The position numbers were made by a program, and so were the translations under genes. The notes beneath the pieces are model-generated. The model was not told the DNA's origin. It did not search any database and was given only the letters and a program-made list of their open reading frames with translations. Shown piece by piece: positions 17,031 to 29,136 of a stretch of DNA of 64,000 nucleotides; position 1 is the first letter of the stretch; the number at the start of each line of letters is the position of its first letter. The stretch is from Sphingorhabdus sp. EL138 (GTDB lineage Bacteria; Pseudomonadota; Alphaproteobacteria; Sphingomonadales; Sphingomonadaceae). Location: the NCBI RefSeq assembly GCF_945862485.1, contig NZ_CAMAYF010000009.1:1-64000 (forward strand), read 5' to 3'.

Positions 17031-17603
17031 ATGCAATTATGGGTAGGTCTCGGTAATCCAGGCGCCACCTATGCGATGCACCGCCACAATATCGGTTTCA
17101 TGGCGCTTGATGCGCTGGCCGAAATTCACGAACTGCCGCTACCTGCCAAGAAATTCTTGGGCTGGGTGCAGGAACTGCGGCTTGGCTCCAACAAAATCAT
17201 CCTCTTAAAACCCGCAACGTTCATGAACGAAAGCGGCCGCAGTGTGCGCGCCGCGATGGATTTCTACAAGCTTGAACCCAAGGATGTCACCGTCTTTTAC
17301 GACGAGCTCGACCTTGCCCCATTCAAGGTGAAGGTTAAATTTGGAGGCGGCGCGGCGGGCCATAATGGCATCCGTTCGATCACCGACCATATCGGCGCAG
17401 ACTTCCGTCGTGTCCGTTTGGGCATTGGCCATCCCGGCAACAAAGACCGCGTCACCGGCTATGTCCTCGGCAATTTTCACAAGAGCGAGATTGACGATCT
17501 GGCCGATTTACTCGGCGCTGTATCCGCCGAAGCCGATTGGCTGGCCAAGGGCGATGACGTCCGCTTCATGAACGACGTCGCCATGCGGTTGCAGCAGGAT
17601 TAA
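17031..17603 (+). CDS. pth: peptidyl-tRNA hydrolase
   Basis: A 190-residue Pth, standard length. It releases peptides from peptidyl-tRNAs that drop off ribosomes. Hallmarks are LWVGLGNPGATYAMHRHNIGFMALD with catalytic His about 20, the KPATFMNESGRS motif, and the FYDELDL / GGGAAGHNGIRSI segments. The ATG at 17031 has its Shine-Dalgarno (GGGAGGGGAG) inside a repeat hairpin, so translation may depend on opening of that hairpin. It usually follows rplY and often precedes ychF; here an SDR gene intervenes. Confidence 0.97.
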   Translation: MQLWVGLGNPGATYAMHRHNIGFMALDALAEIHELPLPAKKFLGWVQELRLGSNKIILLKPATFMNESGRSVRAAMDFYKLEPKDVTVFYDELDLAPFKVKVKFGGGAAGHNGIRSITDHIGADFRRVRLGIGHPGNKDRVTGYVLGNFHKSEIDDLADLLGAVSAEADWLAKGDDVRFMNDVAMRLQQD

Positions 17604-17753
17604 AAAACTTACAGCGCGCTTAGCCGCGGACTTAGCCTTCCATTATTCCACATGGATCACCTTAACTGGAAAGCCCCAACGAACTGCAACGCTGGATGGA
17701 CTCGCTTCACGAAGTTACATAGATAATTGTGTGTATCATCAGAGAGGAACCCC

Positions 17754-18749
17754 ATGGACCCCATTTCGACAATCAACCGCAGGACATTGCTTGGCGCCGC
17801 TGCCGCTATCACTACTGCGACCACCATCGGCTCACCTGCAGTAGCGCAAGTCGCTGCGCCAGATCTTAAAGGCAGATCTATCCTTATTACCGGCAGCTCA
17901 TCGGGTTTTGGCTATGCCGGTGCACTGCATTACGCCCGCGCTGGCGCAAAAGTGATTGCATCCATGCGCAATTTGCCACGGGCAGAAGCTGACAAGCTGA
18001 AAGCGACAAGCCAGAAGGAAAATCTGGATATCACTATTATCGAAATGGATGTGACGTCCGACGAGCAGGTTGCCAACGGTGTAGCTGAGGCCCAGCGGAT
18101 TGCTGGGGGCGCCTTGGACGCGCTCATCAACAATGCTGGCATCGGCTTGACCGGACCGGTCGAGATGCAGGACATAGCCGCAACACAATTGATGTTCGAT
18201 ACCAATGTCTATGGCTGTCACCGTGTCGCGCGCGCTGTGCTGCCAGCCATGCGTAAGGCCAAACGTGGCCAAATTTTCAACATATCATCACAGCTTGGCC
18301 GCGTAATTTTGCCAGGCGGCGGCCATTATTCAGCAACGAAGTTCGCGCTTGAGGCGATGAGCGAGCAAATGGCGTATGAGCTTGCGCCTCATGGCGTTGA
18401 GGTAACCATCATTCAACCCGGTGGCTATCCAACCGATGTGTGGCGCAACCGCAATCGCTACACCGGCGAATTGCTCGCACGCGCTGATGAAGAGCGCAAA
18501 GCTGCTTATGCAATGTTTACGTCGCGCATGGGCACGGAAGATGGCTCAGGCCGAAGCGCCGATATCTTCGACGTGCCGCGCGCTATAGCCGAGATTATTG
18601 CTATGCCCGCCGGAAGCCGTCCGTTGCGTCAGATGGTACACCCCGTCGCCAAGCCGCAGGAGGCGATCAATAAGGTTTCGGCAGAAACGCAGCGCGCATG
18701 GCTTGGAAATTCACCTTATGGTCCGCTCATCAAGGCCGTGCATGATTAA
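17754..18749 (+). CDS. Tat-signal short-chain dehydrogenase/reductase
   Basis: A 331-residue classical-type SDR with an unusual N-terminal export signal: NRRTLLGAAAAITTATTIG (twin Arg at about 9-10) and a probable cleavage after AVAQ (about 32). The SDR core has TGSSSGFG (46-53), NNAG (127-130) and the catalytic YSATK (Tyr192, Lys196). GAGAGG before ATG 17754 sets the start; the longer frame begins earlier without support. Tat export of a folded, cofactor-loaded dehydrogenase to the periplasm is possible. The substrate is unknown. It interrupts the usual pth-ychF order. Confidence 0.88.
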   Translation: MDPISTINRRTLLGAAAAITTATTIGSPAVAQVAAPDLKGRSILITGSSSGFGYAGALHYARAGAKVIASMRNLPRAEADKLKATSQKENLDITIIEMDVTSDEQVANGVAEAQRIAGGALDALINNAGIGLTGPVEMQDIAATQLMFDTNVYGCHRVARAVLPAMRKAKRGQIFNISSQLGRVILPGGGHYSATKFALEAMSEQMAYELAPHGVEVTIIQPGGYPTDVWRNRNRYTGELLARADEERKAAYAMFTSRMGTEDGSGRSADIFDVPRAIAEIIAMPAGSRPLRQMVHPVAKPQEAINKVSAETQRAWLGNSPYGPLIKAVHD

Positions 18750-18845
18750 GGACTGAAGCCGCCTCTGGTATTTTGTACCGCATGGCGCTACGGCGCGGCC
18801 AACGACGCGTCATCGCGGCACAATTCAGAATATCAAGGATATGTC

Positions 18846-19946
18846 ATGGGTTTCAAATGCGGTATTGTGGGCCTTCCCAATGTGGGCAAGTCCACCTTGT
18901 TCAATGCGTTGACGCAAACGGCGGCGGCGCAAGCGGCAAATTATCCCTTCTGCACGATTGAACCCAATATCGGTAATGTCGCCGTCCCTGATCCGCGCTT
19001 GCAGACCATCGCCAAAATCGGTGGCAGTCAGAAGATTATCGAAACGCAATTGGGTTTTGTTGACATTGCGGGTCTTGTGCGCGGCGCGTCCAAGGGCGAA
19101 GGCCTTGGCAACCAGTTCCTCGGCAACATCCGCGAAGTAGATGCCATCGTCCACGTTTTGCGCTGTTTCGAAGATGACGACATTCAACATGTCGACAATA
19201 AGATCGACCCGATTTCCGATGCGGAGACCGTCGAAACCGAACTGATGCTGTCCGACTTGGAAAGCCTTGAAAAGCGGGTGCCGAACCTCATCAAAAAAGG
19301 GACTCAGGGCGACAAGGAAGCGAAAATCAGCGCGCTTGTGCTTGGCCGTGCTCTCGACCTGCTGCGCGATGGCAAACCAGCGCGCCTGACCAAGCGCGAC
19401 GATGCCGAAGAAGAACGCCATTTCCACATGGCGCAGCTTTTGACCGCAAAACCCGTGCTCTATGTCTGCAATGTTGAAGAGGCCAGCGCCGCCATTGGCA
19501 ATGCCTTGTCCGCCCGCGTCTTTGAAAAGGCCAAGGCCGAAGGCGCCGAAGCCGTCGTCGTATCCGCCGCGATTGAGGCCGAAATCTCAACGATGCCGAC
19601 CGAAGACCGCGAAGTTTTCCTCGAAGATTTGGGCCTCACCGAAACCGGCCTCGCCCGCGTCATCCGCGCTGGCTATGAATTGCTCCACCTCATAACCTTC
19701 TTCACCGTCGGCCCCAAAGAAGCCCGCGCTTGGACCGTCACCAAAGGCGCAACCGGGCCCAATGCGGCAGGCGCGATCCACAGCGATTTCGAAAAAGGCT
19801 TCATCCGCGCCGAAACCATGGCCTATGAAGATTATGTCCAGTATAACGGCGAAGCCGGCGCGAAAGAAGCGGGTAAATGGCGCTCAGAAGGCAAGGAATA
19901 TCTCGTCAAAGACGGCGATATAATGCTGTTCAGGTTTAATGTTTGA
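18846..19946 (+). CDS. ychF: redox-regulated ATPase/GTPase YchF (Obg-like)
   Basis: A 366-residue Obg-family P-loop protein. The Walker A motif is [14 protein letters not shown] (about residues 8-21), followed by [10 protein letters not shown] switch [18 protein letters not shown] switch II, and the C-terminal TGS domain with a hydrophobic [11 protein letters not shown] segment. YchF binds the ribosome and hydrolyses ATP rather than GTP in tested species. It converges with mutL, with 25 nt between the stops. Confidence 0.97.
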   Translation: MGFKCGIVGLPNVGKSTLFNALTQTAAAQAANYPFCTIEPNIGNVAVPDPRLQTIAKIGGSQKIIETQLGFVDIAGLVRGASKGEGLGNQFLGNIREVDAIVHVLRCFEDDDIQHVDNKIDPISDAETVETELMLSDLESLEKRVPNLIKKGTQGDKEAKISALVLGRALDLLRDGKPARLTKRDDAEEERHFHMAQLLTAKPVLYVCNVEEASAAIGNALSARVFEKAKAEGAEAVVVSAAIEAEISTMPTEDREVFLEDLGLTETGLARVIRAGYELLHLITFFTVGPKEARAWTVTKGATGPNAAGAIHSDFEKGFIRAETMAYEDYVQYNGEAGAKEAGKWRSEGKEYLVKDGDIMLFRFNV

Positions 19947-19971
19947 GTTGATGAAATGTCGGGAATGTCAG

Positions 19972-23005
<3,034 letters not shown>

Positions 23006-23017
23006 GGTGTGGTTAGG

Positions 23018-23920
23018 ATGGCGCCGCCGCCACATCGGCGCTCGGGATTTTCCCGGAAGGCGCAATATAGCCTGTTCGTAACTTATGTGGTTGCGATTGC
23101 AGGAACGATAGTGGCTGCCCTGCTTCTGACGATTTCGGTGGTCGATCCGGCTGGATTTTCTGCATTGCGAATCCTTGGCACTGAAGTAACGGCTCCCGTC
23201 GCACGGGTGGTCAGTAAGGCACAGCAATCCACACAAGCGATAACGCACTCTATTTCGGCCTATATCAACGCAGCATCGAAAAATGTAACACTCGAAAAAG
23301 AATTGAAGGCGAGCCGCAACGCATTCATCGAGGTGCGGGCCTTGCGTATCGAAAATGACCGGCTTCGCGGGTTACTCAACTTATCTGATGGCGATATGCA
23401 GCAAGTGGCCGTTGGTCGCCTGATCAGTTCCACCGCATCAAGCACACGGCGGATCGCCACCTTATCGATTGGGCGTAATTTCGGTGTTGAACGCGCCCAA
23501 CCTGTTCGTGGGCCAGCCGGACTTATCGGCCGCGTTATAGAAACAGGGCCAACGACCGCGCGCGTATTGTTGGTAACGGACAGCGAAAACCTAGTTCCCG
23601 TCATGCGGGCCAGCGATGGTCTGCCGGCATTTTCGGCAGGCCTTGGCAACGGGTTCGTTCTGATCAAGCCGCTGAACCTGGGCGAAAATCCCTTCAAGGT
23701 CGGTGACATCATCATTACCTCTGGCAATGGCGGGCTGTATGGCGCGAATATCCCATTTGCACGGGTCATCCGCAAAACCAGCGACGGTGCGCTTGGCCTG
23801 CCCTTTGCCGATCCCGCCAACACGCCATATGCCATTGTGATGAAGCCTTATCTGGAAGAGGCGAGAACCGAACAGCAGATGCTCGCCCCAGATGGTGAAA
23901 CCAAAGAGGTGGCGGAGTGA
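23018..23920 (+). CDS. mreC: rod shape-determining protein MreC
   Basis: A 300-residue MreC: short cytoplasmic N-terminus, one transmembrane helix (about residues 20-42), a coiled coil (about 70-110, with NDRLRGLLNL) and a periplasmic double beta-barrel domain (VGRLISST through GGLYGANIPFARVI). It scaffolds PBP2 and MreB. The start could also be the GTG at 23009; ATG 23018 is taken. The stop overlaps the mreD start as GTGA. Confidence 0.94.
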   Translation: MAPPPHRRSGFSRKAQYSLFVTYVVAIAGTIVAALLLTISVVDPAGFSALRILGTEVTAPVARVVSKAQQSTQAITHSISAYINAASKNVTLEKELKASRNAFIEVRALRIENDRLRGLLNLSDGDMQQVAVGRLISSTASSTRRIATLSIGRNFGVERAQPVRGPAGLIGRVIETGPTTARVLLVTDSENLVPVMRASDGLPAFSAGLGNGFVLIKPLNLGENPFKVGDIIITSGNGGLYGANIPFARVIRKTSDGALGLPFADPANTPYAIVMKPYLEEARTEQQMLAPDGETKEVAE

Positions 23921-24471
23921 AAATTCCGGTCAGCGCCATTCGATTGCCGAACCGGCCAGGACGGGAATATAAAAGTCGTTTTGACCGCGAACAATCGATG
24001 CTCAGAATGTTGGCAACTCCCATTGCCTCGGTGATTTTGGCATCAATGGTCACCACCCTGCCCGTTTTTAGCGCCGGACCTCTTTTGCCGCCATTCGGGC
24101 TCCTGATGTTTTTAAGCTGGCGTCTGATGCGGCCCGGATTATGGCCCATATGGTCGGGCGTTCCATTCGGATTGATGGATGATCTTTTCAGCGGCCAACC
24201 TTTTGGCAGCGCCGGCCTGCTCTGGTCGCTCGCGATGCTCATTGTCGAGATTATCGATTCGCGCGCCATATGGCGCGATTATCTGCGGGATTGGTTGATT
24301 GCCGCATTGCTCATTATGGCCGTGCTGCTGGGGGGTTGGTGGATTGCCGGCATCGCCCACGCCGCACCTGAACCAATGGTTTTATTTCCGCAGATCATCT
24401 TGTCCATATTGCTATATCCGCTCGTTGTGCGCATATGCGCGCGTCTCGATCGTTGGCGATTAGCAACATGA
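23917..24471 (+). CDS. mreD: rod shape-determining protein MreD
   Basis: A 184-residue polytopic inner-membrane protein with about five helices, matching MreD in position and topology (LPPFGLLMFLSWRLMRPGLWP, FGLMDDLFSGQPFGSAG). It has a GTG start overlapping the mreC TGA, and its own TGA overlaps the mrdA ATG, so the operon is translationally coupled. A basic N-terminal tail precedes helix 1. Confidence 0.93.
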   Translation: MKIPVSAIRLPNRPGREYKSRFDREQSMLRMLATPIASVILASMVTTLPVFSAGPLLPPFGLLMFLSWRLMRPGLWPIWSGVPFGLMDDLFSGQPFGSAGLLWSLAMLIVEIIDSRAIWRDYLRDWLIAALLIMAVLLGGWWIAGIAHAAPEPMVLFPQIILSILLYPLVVRICARLDRWRLAT

Positions 24472-26375
24472 AAATCGAAAAGCAGTTAACATCAGTACAG
24501 CTTGATTTCACCTTCACACGCCGCGCCGCTTTTGTGGGCGGCGTGCAGGCCACAATTGGCCTGACCGTTGCCGCGCGCATGTCCTTTATCGCCGTTGCAG
24601 ATAATGAAAAATACAAGCTGCTCGCCGAAAGTAACCGCGTCAACCTGACCATCATACCGCCGCGCCGCGGTTGGTTCATTGACCGATTTGGTAAGCCTAT
24701 AGCAACCAACCGGGCCGATTTTCGCGTCGACATCATTCCTGACCGGCTGACAAATAAAGACGAAACAGTTCAGACGCTGGCCGAATTACTGGCGCTTTCA
24801 ACAGACGATGTTGACCGCATCCATCGCGAGTTGAAAAATGCACAAGGGTTTCAACCCGTGCAAGTCGCCGACGGTTTGGATTATGACCGGTTCGCAGCGG
24901 TCAGCGTGCGCTTACCAGATCTGCCCGGCGTCAGCCCACGCCAGGGCTATTCGCGCTTCTACCCCAGCGGCGCAGCGGTCGGGCATTTGATCGGTTATAT
25001 CGGCACGGTGTCTGCGGAGGAATATCAAAAGAACAAAGATCCGCTGCTGATCACACCGGGGTTTAAGGTTGGCAAGGATGGCCTCGAAAAAACGCTTGAG
25101 GACAGGCTACAGGGCAAACCCGGTGCCCAGCGGACCGAAGTCACCGCGCGCGGTAAAATCGTGCGTAACCTGACCACACGGCCCGAGACGCCGGGCAAGC
25201 CCGTCCAACTGACGATCGATATTGACCTGCACAATTACGCCGCACGGCGGCTCGGCCTTGAATCGGGTTCCGTGGTCATATTCGATTGCCTAACGGGCGA
25301 TATCATCACCATGGCATCAATGCCCTGTTACGATCCCAACAGCTTTTCCGACGGCATTGGCCGCGTCGAATGGAAAATGCTGAACAGCGACGACCATATC
25401 CCCATGCTAAACAAGGCGCTTCAGGGTCTGTATCCGCCAGGTTCGACGTTGAAACCAGTCGCCGGTCTTGCCATGCTGCGGCATGGCGTTGACCCCGAAG
25501 AAATGGTTGTCTGCAATGGCGGATACCGGCTTGGCAATCGCGTTTTCAAATGCCTTGGGCGGCATGGCCCAGTCAACATGACCACCGCGATTATGAAAAG
25601 CTGCAACACCTATTTTTATGCAATGGGGCGTCGGATTGGCTATGACAATATCGCACCTGTGGCGCGTGAGCTTGGGCTGGGTCAGGAATTTTCCTTGCCC
25701 TTCCCTTCGCAACGTTATGGCACTGTGCCCGACAGCGCATGGAAAATGCGTAAATATGATCAGCAATGGACCGAGTCCGACACGCTCAATGCCGTCATTG
25801 GTCAGGGTTATGTCATCGCCAGCCCATTCCAACTGGGCCTGATGTCGGCGCGCATAGCGTCTGGCTTGGACATACAGCCGGAAATTCTGATGGGCAAACG
25901 CGCGGCACCTAAGCCTTTGTCCTTTCCCAAGGCGCATCTCGACGTCGTGCGTGAGGGCATGAACTTGGTCGTCAACGGTGATGGGACCGCCGTTCGCAGC
26001 AGACTGCCGCTTGAAGGCATCGCCATGGCGGGGAAAACCGGAACAGCGCAGGTCCGCCGCATATCAGGTTCGCAACGTGGGCAGTCCGGCGAATGGAAAT
26101 ATCGCGATCATGGCCTGTTTGTATGCTTTGCCCCAGTTGATCAGCCGCGTTACGGCGCAGCGGTCGTCATCGAACATGGTATGGGCGGCGCGCGCGCAGC
26201 GGCCCCCATTGCCAAGGATGTGCTCACCTTCATCTATGACCGTGAACGGGCAATGGCGTCGCTGGAGGCGTTGGAGGCTGGCTGGGGCGGCAATATAGAA
26301 AAGCGTATGGGCGCCAAATATGCCGTGTTCCAAAACCAGCCAGCGCCACCTCCCCCATTGGACCCGTCGGCATGA
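24468..26375 (+). CDS. mrdA: peptidoglycan D,D-transpeptidase PBP2
   Basis: A 635-residue class B penicillin-binding protein. It has one N-terminal transmembrane helix (about 20-45), a PBP dimerisation domain with PRRGWFIDRFGKPIATN, then the transpeptidase. The nucleophile is Ser326 in GSTLK, the second motif is SCN in IMKSCNTYFY, and the third is KTGTAQV. It cross-links lateral-wall peptidoglycan for the Rod complex. ATG 24468 overlaps the mreD stop; the upstream part of the frame is not PBP-like. The TGA overlaps the rodA ATG. Confidence 0.97.
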   Translation: MKIEKQLTSVQLDFTFTRRAAFVGGVQATIGLTVAARMSFIAVADNEKYKLLAESNRVNLTIIPPRRGWFIDRFGKPIATNRADFRVDIIPDRLTNKDETVQTLAELLALSTDDVDRIHRELKNAQGFQPVQVADGLDYDRFAAVSVRLPDLPGVSPRQGYSRFYPSGAAVGHLIGYIGTVSAEEYQKNKDPLLITPGFKVGKDGLEKTLEDRLQGKPGAQRTEVTARGKIVRNLTTRPETPGKPVQLTIDIDLHNYAARRLGLESGSVVIFDCLTGDIITMASMPCYDPNSFSDGIGRVEWKMLNSDDHIPMLNKALQGLYPPGSTLKPVAGLAMLRHGVDPEEMVVCNGGYRLGNRVFKCLGRHGPVNMTTAIMKSCNTYFYAMGRRIGYDNIAPVARELGLGQEFSLPFPSQRYGTVPDSAWKMRKYDQQWTESDTLNAVIGQGYVIASPFQLGLMSARIASGLDIQPEILMGKRAAPKPLSFPKAHLDVVREGMNLVVNGDGTAVRSRLPLEGIAMAGKTGTAQVRRISGSQRGQSGEWKYRDHGLFVCFAPVDQPRYGAAVVIEHGMGGARAAAPIAKDVLTFIYDRERAMASLEALEAGWGGNIEKRMGAKYAVFQNQPAPPPPLDPSA

Positions 26376-27484
26376 ACGGCATCGTCCCTGCCCCCGTTGC
26401 CGCTTTGCCTTGGCGTGTCATTTTCATCCTGATGGCGTTGGTGGGCTTTGGCGCTGCTGTGCTCTATTCCGCTGCGGGTGGGCATTTTGACCCATGGGCA
26501 GGCAAGCATCTCATCCGCTTTTTGGTCCTGCTCGGCATGGTCATCATCATGTCGCGGATGAGTCTGGAGTTCTGGAAATCGATAACTTTTCCGCTCTATC
26601 TGCTGTTGCTGCTCATGCTAGTGGCCGTAGAACTTTTGGGATTCATCGGCGGTGGTAGCCAGCGCTGGATCAACTTGGGCATCATCACGCTGCAACCATC
26701 CGAACTGATGAAACCGGTGATGGTTCTGGCCGCCGCCTGGTTTTTCGACCGGCTTCCACCCAACCGCATACTTGGCATTGATGCTGTTTGGCCGCTGGGC
26801 GCATTGTTGCTGCTGCCAAGCGCGCTGGTCATTATCCAGCCTGATTTTGACGCTGCTATTGCCTATGCCTTTGGCTTGGGCGTGGTGGGCTTTATGGCCG
26901 GATTGCCGCTGATCTATTTTTGGGGCGCGGGTGCGGCCATCGCCATATTTGCTCCCTTGGTCTATTTCTTTGGCCTCAAACCTTATCAGCAAGACCGCGT
27001 GCTCATTTTCCTCAACCCCGAAAATGATCCTTTGGGCGCTGGCTATCATATCACCCAGTCGAAAATCGCCATTGGTTCGGGTGGCATATTTGGCAAAGGC
27101 TTTGGCAATGGCACACAAAGCCATTTGGATTACCTGCCTGAGGGCCACACCGACTTTGTCTTTGCCACCATGGCCGAAGAATGGGGCATAATCGGCGGCT
27201 TTTTCATTCTGTTTCTCTATTTCCTGCTCATGCGCTGGGGCTTGACCGTCGCGATGGAGAGCAAGACCCGTTATGGTCAATTGGTCGCCGCGGGCCTGAC
27301 CTGCACCATTTTCTTTTACATCATGATCAACCTGTTGATGGTCGTGGGCCTCGCGCCCGTGGCCGGCATACCTTTGCCCTTTGTCAGCCATGGCGGGTCA
27401 TCCATGCTGACCATGATGCTGTGCGTAGGCATCATCATGTCCATCGAACGCCACCCTGGCGCAAAGCGGGGCCAATTCCATTAA
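26372..27484 (+). CDS. rodA: rod shape-determining protein RodA (SEDS glycosyltransferase)
   Basis: A 370-residue SEDS-family protein with about ten helices. It polymerises lipid II into glycan strands with PBP2. Family motifs include GGGSQRWINLG, LQPSELMKP, and QPDFDAA near the putative active site, and the C-terminal GIPLPFVSHGGSSMLT. Its ATG overlaps the mrdA stop by ATGA. It ends the mre operon; no strong terminator is seen before the tRNA-Lys promoter. Confidence 0.97.
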   Translation: MNGIVPAPVAALPWRVIFILMALVGFGAAVLYSAAGGHFDPWAGKHLIRFLVLLGMVIIMSRMSLEFWKSITFPLYLLLLLMLVAVELLGFIGGGSQRWINLGIITLQPSELMKPVMVLAAAWFFDRLPPNRILGIDAVWPLGALLLLPSALVIIQPDFDAAIAYAFGLGVVGFMAGLPLIYFWGAGAAIAIFAPLVYFFGLKPYQQDRVLIFLNPENDPLGAGYHITQSKIAIGSGGIFGKGFGNGTQSHLDYLPEGHTDFVFATMAEEWGIIGGFFILFLYFLLMRWGLTVAMESKTRYGQLVAAGLTCTIFFYIMINLLMVVGLAPVAGIPLPFVSHGGSSMLTMMLCVGIIMSIERHPGAKRGQFH

Positions 27485-27572
27485 ATCGGGCAAGGCCCGC
27501 TTGACAAAGCAAGCTAAACCCATCAAAGGCGGCGCTCCAAACGGGACTGTGCATCTGGCCATCCCGAAATGG

Positions 27573-27648
<76 letters not shown>

Positions 27649-27685
27649 TTTCTTCCGATAGCACCGAACAGGCATAGATGTCAGC

Positions 27686-28903
27686 CTAAGCGCGTTTCTC
27701 AAACTTCAGCCCTGCATGCGTCTCAAGCCGTGCGATTAACGTATCGCCTAAAATCGTTGCTGGCGTCCAGAAGCCGCCCGGAACCGCGTCAGACACGTCT
27801 TTGGCAAGGCAGGCAGCGGCTTGAGAGAGCATTTTGGCGGTTGATCCATAGCCCGGATCGCGGTCTCCCGTCACGCGGCATTGGATGGTTTCACCTTGTG
27901 CAGTTGAACCGAAGAAAACAATGTCAAACTGGCCCTCATATTGGGCTTTCTCGCTTGGCCCCTCACCAGGTTTCGGCAAGACAAAAGTTTCGAGCAGCCA
28001 GCGGATCGGCGGCACAGCCAGACCCATCATAAGGGCATTCACGCCCCAATGCGCCGCTTTAGCTTTCCGCTTGCCGGAACTCCCTTGGCCCGTCATTACG
28101 GCTTCCTCATACTTAAAATCAACACCGTAGCTGTTATTGCTCAGGGCGTTGGACCGATGCACGACCCGCGTGTTGATACCCGCCATGATAAATGGCGCAA
28201 TCCAGCCGCGAGCGACCGTATCATAGGCAATCTTCACCTCCGGCTGCGTGACCGAAAATTGATGGTTCTGCGGACACAGGCTGTAAGGGTCTTGAAGTTC
28301 GCGGCGCAGATCGGCGTTGCCCACGGCTTCTTTGACCATGTTAATCATGCTGGCGATGGTGCCGCCGGACGCCCCGCCCTTCATGCTGACGACCCGCATG
28401 TCGATCCGCGCACATGTCTGGCCAAATTGTTCCAATGCGTTGCGTTGAAGGAAGTGCACGCCCAGATCGGACGGGATACTGTCAAAGCCGCAACAATGGA
28501 CGATCCGAGCGCCGCTTTTGATTGCATCGGCTTCATGCCGTAATTGCATTTTGCGGATCCACTGTGGCTCGCCCGTTAGATCGCAATAATGGGTCCCCGT
28601 TGTGGCGCATACCTTTACCAATACGTCGCCATAAAGCGCATAGGGACCGACCGTTGACATGACGACAGTGGTCTGGGCACAGATTTTCCGTAAGGCATCT
28701 TCGTCCGCCGCATCAGCAACGATGATCTCAACGCCCGACAATCCAATCGAGTCGCTGACTTGTTGAAGCTTGCTATGTGAGCGGCCTGCGATGGCCCAGC
28801 GGATGGATCCATCTGCAAACTGCGCATGCATATAACGCGTTATGATCTGGCCAACAAAGCTGGTGGCCCCATATACGATGATATCAAATTTTTTATCGGC
28901 CAT
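27686..28903 (-). CDS. saccharopine dehydrogenase-like oxidoreductase (trans-acting enoyl reductase type)
   Basis: A 405-residue protein with an N-terminal Rossmann domain: DIIVYGATSFVGQIITRY (GATSFVG dinucleotide loop, about residues 7-20), then VMSTVGPYALYGD and HCCGFDSIPSD. These are the motifs of the saccharopine-dehydrogenase NADP-binding family that includes the mycobacterial trans-acting enoyl reductases. The likely cofactor is NAD(P)H; the substrate is unknown, possibly a lipid. ATG 28903 follows GGGG at 6 nt; the longer frame begins at a poorer site. It converges on the tRNA-Lys gene and has no obvious operon partner. Confidence 0.82.
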   Translation of the reverse strand: MADKKFDIIVYGATSFVGQIITRYMHAQFADGSIRWAIAGRSHSKLQQVSDSIGLSGVEIIVADAADEDALRKICAQTTVVMSTVGPYALYGDVLVKVCATTGTHYCDLTGEPQWIRKMQLRHEADAIKSGARIVHCCGFDSIPSDLGVHFLQRNALEQFGQTCARIDMRVVSMKGGASGGTIASMINMVKEAVGNADLRRELQDPYSLCPQNHQFSVTQPEVKIAYDTVARGWIAPFIMAGINTRVVHRSNALSNNSYGVDFKYEEAVMTGQGSSGKRKAKAAHWGVNALMMGLAVPPIRWLLETFVLPKPGEGPSEKAQYEGQFDIVFFGSTAQGETIQCRVTGDRDPGYGSTAKMLSQAAACLAKDVSDAVPGGFWTPATILGDTLIARLETHAGLKFEKRA

Positions 28904-29114
28904 TTTATCCCCAACGCGCACAGAAACTCTAAAGAACTATCCATCATCGATACATTGGCGTTGATGGCTGAATATATTGATAAAGCTTGGCCTCATCCAT
29001 TCATCTTACGTTAGGCGGTGGGCATGCCATGTTGCAAGTGTCCATGTTCAACTTCGCGCTGACAGAGGCAAGCGCAGGCCGAACCAATAGATAATCTCTT
29101 TGTCGCGCCTATGC

Positions 29115-29132
29115 GTGACATGCTAATGTCAC
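29115..29132. promoter_or_regulatory. inverted repeat immediately upstream of the homocysteine S-methyltransferase start
   Basis: GTGACAT-GCTA-ATGTCAC is a perfect 7-bp inverted repeat ending 4 nt before the ATG at 29137, where a ribosome binding site would normally be. None is visible, so the hairpin or an operator here could control translation or transcription. The rest of the 233-nt gap between the divergent genes (28904-29136) shows no other recognised element. Confidence 0.5.
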
Positions 29133-29136
29133 CTTG

